From: CAINVV01 sp963663675
GTDB taxonomy: Bacteria > Bacteroidota > Bacteroidia > Bacteroidales > Prolixibacteraceae
Length of the DNA: 64,000 nucleotides
Assembly (NCBI GenBank): GCA_963663675.1
Contig: OY760498.1
Span: 2,604,001-2,668,000 of the forward strand
Direction of reading: 5' to 3'
Shown here piece by piece: positions 49,072 through 56,808 of this stretch. A program made the position numbers and the translations under genes. The stretch's first letter is position 1; the number at the start of each line of letters is the position of its first letter. Below the pieces are notes generated by a model, which worked only from the letters and a program-made list of their open reading frames with translations, did not search any database and was not told where the DNA came from.

Positions 49072-50913
49072 TTATTCCTCCAATAGTTTAACAAAGTGAG
49101 CCGATAGTTCGTGGATGGTGAATGGCAATCCCTGAACCTTGTTGAATTGATGATAGGTGAATCCTGGATGTTGGTCGCGCAGGTAGCTTACAAACTGTCC
49201 CAGGTTAAGCTCGCAAACGACAATTTTCTTGAATCCCGAGAATATTTTTGCTGTATTGGCAGGAAGCGGTTTGATGTAATTGAAATGGGCCAAACTAATA
49301 TTGATGTCTTTTTCAATCAATTCCCGGACTGCTGTATCCAGATGTCCGAGGGTACCGCCCCATCCAACAACCAGTAAATCGCCTGTCTCTTCACCGACCA
49401 GTTTCATGTCGGGTACCAAATCAACAACACGTTCCACCTTGTCACGCCTCACCTCACACATAACCTGATGATTGGCAGGATCATGACTAACATTGCCATT
49501 GGCATCCTTCTCCAATCCGCCTATCCGGTGCTGGAATCCGTCCATCCCCGGGAATGCCCATTCGCGCGCCAGCGTTTTTTCATCGCGGCGATAAGGCTTG
49601 AACAGGGAAGCATCTTTTGCTATCCTTGGAGTAATAGAGGGCATTTCGGCAACTTTTGGCACCCTGAACGGCTCCGTACCGTTTCCAAGGAAGCCATCGG
49701 TGAGCAGCACGACAGGCACCATCCGTTCCAGCGCGATTTTGGCTGACATGAATGCGTAGTGAAAACAGTCGGAAGGGGTGGAAGCTGCAACCACCACGAC
49801 CGGGCTTTCACCATTTCTGCCGTAAAGGGTCTGCATCAGGTCGGATTGCTCCGTTTTGGTAGGCAGGCCGGTGGAAGGTCCTCCACGCTGCACATTGACC
49901 ACTACCAGAGGCAGTTCCGCCATCACACTGAGGCCCAGGGCTTCAGATTTAAGGGCGAAACCCGGACCCGAAGTCGAAGTGACTGCCAGGTTTCCGGCAA
50001 AAGCCGCTCCGATGGAAGTGCATATGCCGGCAATCTCATCCTCTGCCTGAAAACTCTTGACTCCCAGGTCTTTTCTTTCTGAGAGGGCTTGTAATATTTC
50101 GGTGGCGGGTGTTATGGGATAGGAACCGATAAAAAGGGGCAATCCGGATTTCTCGGCTGCTGCAAGCAGTCCCCATGCCGTGGCATAGTTTCCGTTGATA
50201 TTGCGGTAGAGCCCCTTTTCAATCGGTGCCGGATGAACCACATACCTTGGTGTCATGTGCTGCAGGTTCCATGCATAGTTGTAACCTGCATGCAACACCC
50301 TTAGGTTGGATTCGAGCACCAGCTCTTTTTTCCCAAATTTCTTTTTAAGGTATGTTTCAATATAATCCAGCGGACGACTGAAAACCCAGCAAACCAATCC
50401 GAGGGCAAACATATTTTTGCTCCTGAGGATACTTTTGTTGTCAATTTCCAGATCTTTTAGAGCTTCACGGGTCAATTGCGTGATCGGCACCGGCACTTTA
50501 TTGTAATCCAACAGGTTAAGTTCTGTAAATGGATCATCAGTTACAAACTTCGCCTTTTCAAGATTTTTTTGGTTGAAACTGTCTGAATCATAAAAAATCG
50601 TTCCACCTGGCATCATGAATTTGGCATTGGCCTTCACAGCAGCCGGATTCATGGCCACCAGGACATGTGCAAGATCACCGGGAGTATTGATCTTCTTTTT
50701 GCCAAATTGAATCTGGAAACCTGAGACACCGGCTACAGTACCTTGTGGAGCACGAATCTCAGCAGGATAATCAGGAAACGTTGAGATATCGTTCCCAAGT
50801 AAGGCAGAGGTGTCAGAAAACAGGGTGCCTGTTAGCTGCATACCATCACCTGAATCGCCAGAAAACCGGATCGAAACCTCTTCAAGTTCTATCACTTTTG
50901 TTGGAATGGACAT
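49072..50913 (-). CDS. korA: 2-oxoacid:acceptor oxidoreductase, alpha subunit (gamma-alpha fusion)
   Basis: About 613 residues from the ATG at 50913; a TTG nine bases upstream is less likely. The N-terminal gamma domain (about 1-190, RFSGDSGDGMQLTG) is fused to the alpha domain (FIGSYPITPATEILQAL, then TSTSGPGFALKSEALGL). Such KorA fusions pair with KorB, encoded directly downstream with a two-base gap. The pair makes succinyl-CoA or a similar thioester. There are no Cys clusters for an internal ferredoxin in this subunit, so an external ferredoxin is expected. Confidence 0.92.
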   Translation of the reverse strand: MSIPTKVIELEEVSIRFSGDSGDGMQLTGTLFSDTSALLGNDISTFPDYPAEIRAPQGTVAGVSGFQIQFGKKKINTPGDLAHVLVAMNPAAVKANAKFMMPGGTIFYDSDSFNQKNLEKAKFVTDDPFTELNLLDYNKVPVPITQLTREALKDLEIDNKSILRSKNMFALGLVCWVFSRPLDYIETYLKKKFGKKELVLESNLRVLHAGYNYAWNLQHMTPRYVVHPAPIEKGLYRNINGNYATAWGLLAAAEKSGLPLFIGSYPITPATEILQALSERKDLGVKSFQAEDEIAGICTSIGAAFAGNLAVTSTSGPGFALKSEALGLSVMAELPLVVVNVQRGGPSTGLPTKTEQSDLMQTLYGRNGESPVVVVAASTPSDCFHYAFMSAKIALERMVPVVLLTDGFLGNGTEPFRVPKVAEMPSITPRIAKDASLFKPYRRDEKTLAREWAFPGMDGFQHRIGGLEKDANGNVSHDPANHQVMCEVRRDKVERVVDLVPDMKLVGEETGDLLVVGWGGTLGHLDTAVRELIEKDINISLAHFNYIKPLPANTAKIFSGFKKIVVCELNLGQFVSYLRDQHPGFTYHQFNKVQGLPFTIHELSAHFVKLLEE

Positions 50914-50934
50914 AGGGTTCAAATAATTATTTGC

Positions 50935-50942
50935 TACATTTG
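50935..50942 (+). promoter_or_regulatory. Possible -7 box of the carbonic-anhydrase-like gene
   Basis: TACATTTG matches TAnnTTTG 28 bp before the start codon. It lies partly within a GTTCAAAT / ATTTGAAC inverted repeat (50918-50946), between two divergent genes, which may be an operator. Confidence 0.4.
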
Positions 50943-50969
50943 AACCACAAAATTAAACTTTTTTAGAAA

Positions 50970-51491
50970 ATGGCCATCATAAAAACGCTGCGAGGCAAAA
51001 CACCGGTATTTGGTAAAAATTGTTACCTGGCGGAAAATGCTGTAGTGATTGGTGATACTACGATTGGCGACAACTGCAGCCTCTGGTTTGGAGTTGTTTT
51101 GCGGGGTGATGTCAATTACATTAAGATCGGCGACAACGTGAATATCCAGGATAATGCTGTCATTCACGGCACTTTTCAGAAGTCTGCCACCAACATCGGC
51201 AACAATGTCTCCATTGCCCACGGAGCTATTGTACACGGATGCACCATTCATGACAATGTCCTGATAGGCATGAATGCCGTCGTACTGGACGATACGGTAA
51301 TCCACAGCAACTGTATCATAGCGGCAGGAGCCGTGGTCACCAAAGGTACTGTCATTGAATCCGGAACCGTTTATGGTGGATCGCCGGCAAAAAAAATCAA
51401 GGAGATCAGTATCGAACTGATAGAAGGAGAGATCAACCGCATAGCGAAGAACTACCTGACCTACTCGGCGTGGTACAAGGAAGAGAAATGA
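50970..51491 (+). CDS. Gamma-class carbonic anhydrase-like / hexapeptide repeat protein
   Basis: A 173-residue left-handed beta-helix protein. Hexapeptide repeats ([LIV]GxxxxI pattern such as IGDTTIGDN, IGDNVNIQDN, IGNNVSIAHG) run through about 12-125, followed by a C-terminal helix. HGT and AHGAIVHGCTI supply the three histidines that bind zinc in gamma-carbonic anhydrases. Family members hydrate CO2 or have unknown roles; activity cannot be inferred from sequence alone. It is divergent from korAB, whose enzyme uses or makes CO2. Confidence 0.9.
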   Translation: MAIIKTLRGKTPVFGKNCYLAENAVVIGDTTIGDNCSLWFGVVLRGDVNYIKIGDNVNIQDNAVIHGTFQKSATNIGNNVSIAHGAIVHGCTIHDNVLIGMNAVVLDDTVIHSNCIIAAGAVVTKGTVIESGTVYGGSPAKKIKEISIELIEGEINRIAKNYLTYSAWYKEEK

Positions 51492-51492
51492 A

Positions 51493-51664
51493 TAATGTGC
51501 TAATGTGCTAATGTGCTAATATGCTAATTTGCTAATTTGCTAATTATTTGAAGGATATATTTGAACATTGGAACCAAAATGTATTAAAATACTAAAATTG
51601 CTTTCTTCTGAACATGTCTGCCTGCTTCCATTAGCATATTAGCACATTAGCACATTAGCATATT
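51493..51664. repeat. TGCTAATN hairpin repeat element 9 (two arms)
   Basis: Left array 51493-51545, starting two bases after the preceding stop codon. Right array 51629-51664. The core ends ACATGTCTGCCTGCTTCC, as in element 1. The right arm runs directly into the promoter region of the sugar transporter. Confidence 0.93.
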
Positions 51665-51668
51665 TTTT

Positions 51669-51676
51669 TATTTTTG
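51669..51676 (+). promoter_or_regulatory. Probable -7 box of the sugar transporter gene
   Basis: TATTTTTG is an exact TAnnTTTG match 27 bp before the ATG. The -33 region would fall inside the right repeat arm, with TTAG in place of TTTG. Confidence 0.5.
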
Positions 51677-51703
51677 CGAGCAAACTAATTAAATCTAATT
51701 TAC

Positions 51704-52981
51704 ATGACCCAAAATCCTGCTACCGGAGCTAAAACTAAAGGTTCTTACCTGCTCCCGATGATAATCATTGCTGTACTATTTTTCATTTTTGGATTCGTCA
51801 CCTGGCTTAACGGGATACTGATCCCCTACCTTAAAATCGCATGCCAGTTAACTAATTTCCAGTCCATGTTCGTGGCTTTCGCTTTTTACATTGCCTATTT
51901 CGTAATGGGACTCCCTTCCTCATGGGTACTGAAGAAAACAGGATTTAAAAATGGAATGATGGTAGGACTTTGGGTAATGGCCCTGGGTACCCTTATTTTC
52001 ATTCCGGCTGCTGTTACCCGTACCTATGGTTTGTTCCTTACTGGACTTTTTGTGATGGGTACCGGCTTAACAATATTGCAAACTGCTGTAAATCCTTACG
52101 TTACAATACTTGGACCCAGGGAAAGTGCTGCTCAGAGGATCAGTATTATGGGTATTTGCAACAAAATGGCAGGCGCTATCGCTCCCCTGATCCTGGCTTA
52201 TTATATCCTGGCTGATGGTGATTCTTTCGTTGCCAGCCTTGCCCAAATGGATGAAGCGGCTAAGACAGTAGCTCTTAACACACTTGCGCATAGGGTTATC
52301 GGGCCTTATGCCGTGATGACTGTCATCTTTTTCCTGCTTGGTATCAGCGTACGTTACTCTCCACTTCCGGAAATTGAAGCAGAGAGCGATGATGAAATGG
52401 ATGCCACCGGATCATCAGCCAAGACCAGCATCTGGCAATTTCCACACCTTATCCTGGGTGTGCTTACCCTTTTCTTTTATGTCGGTGCAGAGGTAATTGC
52501 CGGTGATACAATCATCCGCTATGGGATGTCGCTTGGAATTGAAATATCGGCAGCAAAGATTTTCACCTCCTACACCCTGATCTCTATGACTGTGGCTTAT
52601 CTTCTTGGCATCGTCCTGATACCCAGATTCATATCACAGCGGATGGCGCTTCAGTGGTGTGGAATTCTCGGCATCGTTTTTCTGATGGGTGCAATTTTTA
52701 CCACGGGAATAACTTCTGTTTACTTTATTGCTTTACTCGGATTTGCCAATGCACTGGTATGGCCCGCCATCTGGCCGCTTGCAATTCACAACCTAGGACG
52801 TTTCATCAAAACCGGCTCTGCCATGCTGATCATGGCTATTCTCGGTGGCGCTCTGCTACCTCTTTTATGGGGTAAATTGTCTGATATTTATACTCCTCAG
52901 CTCGCTTACCTGGTAATTTTGCCCAGCTACCTGCTGTTTATCTATTATTCTGTCTGGGGGTACAAGAAGAAGAAATGGTAA
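51704..52981 (+). CDS. Sugar MFS transporter (FucP/GluP-like proton symporter)
   Basis: A 425-residue membrane protein with about twelve hydrophobic helices. The first helix region, FFIFGFVTWLNGILIPYLK (about 28-46), and QTAVNPYVTILGP (about 126-138) are signatures of the FucP/GluP group, which imports fucose, glucose, galactose or N-acetylglucosamine with protons. The next two genes encode a sugar nucleotidyltransferase and an N-acetylhexosamine-kinase-like protein, so an amino sugar is the likely substrate (inference). Confidence 0.88.
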   Translation: MTQNPATGAKTKGSYLLPMIIIAVLFFIFGFVTWLNGILIPYLKIACQLTNFQSMFVAFAFYIAYFVMGLPSSWVLKKTGFKNGMMVGLWVMALGTLIFIPAAVTRTYGLFLTGLFVMGTGLTILQTAVNPYVTILGPRESAAQRISIMGICNKMAGAIAPLILAYYILADGDSFVASLAQMDEAAKTVALNTLAHRVIGPYAVMTVIFFLLGISVRYSPLPEIEAESDDEMDATGSSAKTSIWQFPHLILGVLTLFFYVGAEVIAGDTIIRYGMSLGIEISAAKIFTSYTLISMTVAYLLGIVLIPRFISQRMALQWCGILGIVFLMGAIFTTGITSVYFIALLGFANALVWPAIWPLAIHNLGRFIKTGSAMLIMAILGGALLPLLWGKLSDIYTPQLAYLVILPSYLLFIYYSVWGYKKKKW

Positions 52982-52986
52982 GAAAA

Positions 52987-53122
52987 GAATTATGAAATAT
53001 GAGTTAATATGCTAATATGCTAATATGCTAATGTGCTAATGTGCTAATGTGCTAATGATAGTGGCAGCGCTATGCTCTGTGCCCTGTGCTATCTTATAAT
53101 TCATAACTCATAATTCATAATT
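52987..53122. repeat. Composite hairpin 12: TGCTAATN array inside a second inverted repeat
   Basis: A single-direction array of seven TGCTAATN units (53005-53057) is enclosed by a different inverted repeat: GAATTATGAAATATGAGTTA (52987-53006) and its near-complement (53104-53122, one mismatch). The core reads GTGGCAGCGCTATGCTCTG and is unlike the other elements. Confidence 0.85.
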
Positions 53123-53136
53123 AAATCTAAGATTTT

Positions 53137-54033
53137 ATGAAGCCTACTTTAATTATACTCGCAGCCGGAATGGGCAGCCGTTACGGAGGACTGAAACAGA
53201 TGGATGAGGTTGGACCCAATGGTGAAGCCATCATAGACTATTCTCTTTTTGATGCCATCCGTGCCGGATTCGGAAAGGTTATTTTTGTTATCCGGACCGA
53301 TTTCTCGGATGCCTTCAGGGAACGGTTTGACCCGAGACTCAAGGGTCGCATCGAAGTGGAATATGTCTACCAGTCGCTGGATAAGCTACCGGCCGGATTT
53401 ACCCTTTCGCCTGGAAGGGAAAAACCCTGGGGTACGGCTCACGCCCTGCTCATGGCAGACGGCGTTACCGAAGAACCGATGGCAGTAATCAATGCGGATG
53501 ACTTCTACGGTGAGAAAGCCTACAGGGAAATGGCAGAATTTCTTATTACATCTGGCGATCCACGTGAATATGCCATGATCGGTTACAACGTGGAAAACAC
53601 CCTGTCAGACCATGGTACCGTTTCACGCGGCGTTTGTGAGACAGATGCAAAAGGATACCTGACCACTGTTATCGAAAGGACCAAAATCATCGGAGAACAG
53701 GATGGAATCTACTTTTACGAAAGCGAGGGAAAATTTAAACTCGATCCCAAAAGTCCTGTCTCCATGAATTTCTGGGGACTAAAACCTAACGTATTCCGTT
53801 ACCTGAAAGAAGGATTTGCCGAATTCCTGACCCTCCATGGCGATGAACTGAGATCCGAATATTATATTCCATTGCTTATCAACGATAATATCGTCAACGG
53901 AAATATCAGAACGAAGGTGATTGAGTGTGACTCGCCCTGGTTTGGCGTTACCTACATCGAAGACAAACCCATTGTAAAAGAGCGAATTGCGAAACTAATC
54001 AACGATGGAGTCTACCCGGCGAAGCTGTGGTAG
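53137..54033 (+). CDS. Sugar-phosphate nucleotidyltransferase
   Basis: A 298-residue nucleotidyltransferase of the sugar-1-phosphate type. ILAAGMGSRYGGLKQM (7-22) is the nucleotide-binding signature, and INADDFYGEKAY (about 118-129) holds the metal-binding Asp. It would activate a sugar 1-phosphate to an NDP-sugar. Together with the neighbouring kinase, a route hexosamine to hexosamine-1-P to UDP-hexosamine is plausible. Length is normal and no truncation is seen. Confidence 0.88.
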   Translation: MKPTLIILAAGMGSRYGGLKQMDEVGPNGEAIIDYSLFDAIRAGFGKVIFVIRTDFSDAFRERFDPRLKGRIEVEYVYQSLDKLPAGFTLSPGREKPWGTAHALLMADGVTEEPMAVINADDFYGEKAYREMAEFLITSGDPREYAMIGYNVENTLSDHGTVSRGVCETDAKGYLTTVIERTKIIGEQDGIYFYESEGKFKLDPKSPVSMNFWGLKPNVFRYLKEGFAEFLTLHGDELRSEYYIPLLINDNIVNGNIRTKVIECDSPWFGVTYIEDKPIVKERIAKLINDGVYPAKLW

Positions 54034-54037
54034 AGAT

Positions 54038-54213
54038 AATGTACTAATATGCTAATGTGCTAATATGCTAATATGCTAATTTGCGGGTGGGTACATTTGT
54101 TCACTTAGCAAAATGGGCCTCCAAATTGTGATATTATGCTGACCAATACATATTTGTCTGCCTTCCACCATTAGCATATTAGCACATTAGCACATTAGCA
54201 CATTAGCATATTA
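54038..54213. repeat. TGCTAATN hairpin repeat element 10 (two arms), fills the whole intergenic gap
   Basis: Left array 54038-54084, right array 54169-54213, core GGGTGGGTACATTTGTTC ... TTTGTCTGCCTTCCACC. It starts four bases after one stop codon and ends eight bases before the next start codon, so any promoter for the kinase must be in the element or upstream of it. Confidence 0.93.
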
Positions 54214-54221
54214 TTAAAATA

Positions 54222-55313
54222 ATGATCGATCAAAAAATATTTACCATTTTTAATTCTTTCGGAATTTCTGAAGAAGTGACAGCGTGCGTCGCTTTTGGTC
54301 ATGGCCATATCAATGACACCTACCTTTTGCGTACGGCTGGCAAGGACTCCCCCGACTATATTCTACAGCGAAAGAATCACCTGGTATTCAGGAACATACC
54401 AGGCATGCTCAACAATATATTGCTGGCAACGAACCACATTCGTCGAAAGCTCCTCTTGCAGGGTGAACCCGACATCGACCGCAAGGTAATGAAATACTTC
54501 CCTGCTTCAGATGGCAATTACTTTGCAAGGGATGAAAAGGGAAATTTCTGGACGCTCTTTCTCTTTATCCGGTATTCACACGGGATCGAAGAGGTGACCA
54601 ACCCCGACCAGGCTTACAGCGCAGGCAAGGCCTTTGGAAAATTTCAGCTTCAGCTTTCCGATCTGGACGGATCCGGGCTTATTGAAACAATACCGAATTT
54701 CCACAACGGACTATTCCGCTTTCACCAGTTTGAAGAGTCGGTCCGACTTAACATCGCAGGGCGATGCGCTGAAATGCAACCCGTCACGGACCGGCTGATG
54801 GCCAGGAAAGATGAGATGCTGAAACTGCAAAATTGGCTGGACAAAGGTGAACTGCCGCTCCGTATCACCCACAACGACACCAAAATCAACAATATCCTGT
54901 TCGACGACAAAAACAATATATTGTGTATAATTGACCTCGATACGGTTATGCCCGGCAGTATCCTGTTTGATTTCGGGGATGCCATCCGCACTTTGGGAAA
55001 CAGTGCCGCCGAAGACGAAGCCGACCTTACCAGGATACATTTCCAAACTGCCTATTTTGAAGCCTTCACAAAGGGCTATCTTTCCGAAAGCAAACTGTTC
55101 CTGACCGAAAGGGAAAGGACGAATCTTGTTTATTCATGCCGTTATATGGTCTGGGAACAGGCTATCCGTTTCCTGACTGATTACCTCAACGGAGATACCT
55201 ACTACAAGATTTCATTTTCTGACCACAACAAAGTCCGGACCTTGTCACAGCTGAGGTACCTTGAAGTCCTGGAAGAAAATAAGGGGATGATGGAAGAATG
55301 TATAATGTGCTAA
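54222..55313 (+). CDS. APH-fold kinase, N-acetylhexosamine 1-kinase-like
   Basis: A 363-residue aminoglycoside-phosphotransferase-fold kinase. The catalytic loop is RITHNDTKINNILF (about 218-231), with HND in place of the usual HGD, and the metal site is CIIDLDTVMPG (about 237-247). Both fit the N-acetylhexosamine 1-kinase (NahK) group, which phosphorylates GlcNAc or GalNAc at C1. The N-terminus has GHGHINDTYLL. The last residues, CIMC, and the stop codon are encoded by the TGCTAATN repeat, so the original C-terminus was altered by the repeat. Activity on other hexoses or hydroxylated substrates is possible. Confidence 0.85.
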   Translation: MIDQKIFTIFNSFGISEEVTACVAFGHGHINDTYLLRTAGKDSPDYILQRKNHLVFRNIPGMLNNILLATNHIRRKLLLQGEPDIDRKVMKYFPASDGNYFARDEKGNFWTLFLFIRYSHGIEEVTNPDQAYSAGKAFGKFQLQLSDLDGSGLIETIPNFHNGLFRFHQFEESVRLNIAGRCAEMQPVTDRLMARKDEMLKLQNWLDKGELPLRITHNDTKINNILFDDKNNILCIIDLDTVMPGSILFDFGDAIRTLGNSAAEDEADLTRIHFQTAYFEAFTKGYLSESKLFLTERERTNLVYSCRYMVWEQAIRFLTDYLNGDTYYKISFSDHNKVRTLSQLRYLEVLEENKGMMEECIMC

Positions 55314-55903
55314 TATGCTAATGTGCTAATGTGCTAATGTGCTAATATGCTAATGTGCTAATTAAGAGAGGGGGGTACATTTGTGCATTTAATTCGGGTT
55401 GTAAGATATTGCTGCAATTGGGGTGCGTTACTTGACTGAAGATTTTGCAGTAGAAATGATTTTTGATAGGATTTTTTAGTTCGACTAATTCAGTTAAACG
55501 ATTCTGATGGATCTGCATGTTTTGGGAGTTAAAACAAATTAGAAGCCAGTATTCGGTTTCTTCAGCTTCTTTGAATGCAATTTTAATTTTGTGAATAAAA
55601 TCCGCCCTGGTTTCAGCACCTTGTGCTTCGCGGATGTTAGCTCCAATGGAAGTTCCGGATTTAAGCAATTGTCTGACAATGATGAATTTTCTCTTTTCCT
55701 CAAGAATTTCGCAGGCTACGACAATTCTCAATGCAAATCTGAAGGACTTTTCAACAATGATATTTTTCCCATTTAGATCATTGTCTTTAAATTAACCTAA
55801 AAATCTCACATTCCCAAATTCCGAATTACTTAAATGCACCAATGAACTAATGTACATCTCTCACCATTAGCACATTAGCATATTAGCATATTAGCACATT
55901 ATC
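55301..55903. repeat. Large TGCTAATN element 11 carrying a four-helix-bundle gene
   Basis: Outer arms are arrays at 55301-55363 and 55866-55903. Inside them is a second imperfect inverted repeat: GGGGTACATTTGTGCATTT (within 55366-55398) against the complement of TAAATGCACC ... TGTACATCTC (55819-55862). The left inner sequence matches the GGGTACATTT start of the small cores. The middle contains a decayed gene. The left tip supplies the kinase stop codon and the right tip supplies the murI stop codon. Confidence 0.9.
55428..55791 (-). pseudogene. Four-helix-bundle (S23 / 23S rRNA intervening-sequence type) protein, frameshifted
   Basis: The core RQLLKSGTSIGANIREAQGA and DFIHKIKIAFKEAEETEYWL is typical of four-helix-bundle S23 proteins, first known from intervening sequences in 23S rRNA genes. 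Two defects are visible. First, homology starts upstream of the TTG at 55731 (reading NGKNIIVEKSFRFAL) but no ATG, GTG or TTG starts it before a stop at 55792. Second, a run of six T at 55472-55477 is one base short; adding one base restores ELKKILSKIISTAKSSVK and a stop at 55428, the usual family ending. As it stands the frame runs to 55342 into the repeat arm. The function of such proteins outside rRNA is unknown; RNA binding is suspected. Confidence 0.85.
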
Positions 55904-56735
55904 CAAGCTTTACATGATTCGACCGCACCTCTTCTCCCAAAAATAATTTTGCCAACTGATCAAAATTTGTTGCTGATTCGGTGGTAAAATAGTCGCGACG
56001 GCCTGACTTGGTGCATTCCCGTTCAATCTCCGGATGACGATGCAGATAATCCTCCAATTTTGCTGCAACGACAGGTCCCTGGAACAAAAGTTTGACTCCT
56101 TTGGGCAGGTATTTGCTAATTACATCGGCCAGAAGCGGGTAATGGGTGCAGCCGAGGATGATTGTATCGATGAGCGGATCCTTCGCAAAAAGGTCTGAAA
56201 TATTCTGTTGCACAAAAAAATCTGCCCCGGGGCTATCTATCAGGTTATTCTCAACGATAGGCACCCACATCGGACATGCCTCCTGAACGACAATTATGGG
56301 GTTGTCTTGGGATATTTTAGCTATCTCCATTGGATACGACTCTGAAAGCACGGTACCGGTGGTTCCAAGAACGCCGACATGACCGGTCACTGTCATTTCA
56401 GGAATCATCTCCACACTGGGCCTGATGACCCCTAACACCCGCCTGTCAGGGAAGGTCAGGGGCAGTTCATTCTGCTGGATATTTCTCAATGCCTTTGCTG
56501 ATGCGGTATTGCAAGCAAGGACGACGAGCCTGCATCCGCGGTCAAAAAGATAGTTTACGGCTTCCAGGGTATACTCGAATACCACCTCAAAAGATCGGGT
56601 ACCATATGGATTCCTGGCATTATCGCCCAGATAGATATAATCGTACTCAGGCAACTGCCTGACCAGTTCCCTGTACACTGTTAGTCCACCGTACCCGGAA
56701 TCAAAAACACCGATAGGCTGGTAATTTTCTGGCAT
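55899..56735 (-). CDS. murI: Glutamate racemase
   Basis: About 278 residues from the ATG at 56735 (MPENYQPIGVFDSGYGGLTV); an ATG 18 bases upstream is possible but falls at the edge of a terminator palindrome. GVFDSGYGG and the two catalytic cysteines (LACNTASAKA and LGCTHYPLL) identify MurI, which supplies D-glutamate for peptidoglycan. It lies downstream of the bamA-ompH genes, a common Bacteroidota order. Its stop codon is formed by the tip of the repeat element. Confidence 0.95.
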   Translation of the reverse strand: MPENYQPIGVFDSGYGGLTVYRELVRQLPEYDYIYLGDNARNPYGTRSFEVVFEYTLEAVNYLFDRGCRLVVLACNTASAKALRNIQQNELPLTFPDRRVLGVIRPSVEMIPEMTVTGHVGVLGTTGTVLSESYPMEIAKISQDNPIIVVQEACPMWVPIVENNLIDSPGADFFVQQNISDLFAKDPLIDTIILGCTHYPLLADVISKYLPKGVKLLFQGPVVAAKLEDYLHRHPEIERECTKSGRRDYFTTESATNFDQLAKLFLGEEVRSNHVKLG

Positions 56736-56751
56736 AGAAAAAATTTTAACC

Positions 56752-56806
56752 ATTCAAATATAAAAAAAAAGGCACCACGAGGGTGCCATTTTTTTTATAT
56801 TTGAAT
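56752..56806. terminator. Bidirectional terminator, 25-bp palindrome
   Basis: Arms 56752-56776 and 56782-56806 are complementary at 24 of 25 positions around loop ACGAG. The stem has a GGCACC/GGTGCC base and A/T tracts. It should end the bamA-ompH transcript before murI, or attenuate it. Confidence 0.88.
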
Positions 56807-56808
56807 AG

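Noticed and set aside
22415..55903. Insertion sequence with transposase
   Set aside because: No transposase or integrase gene lies in or near any element; the only coding remnant is the four-helix-bundle gene.
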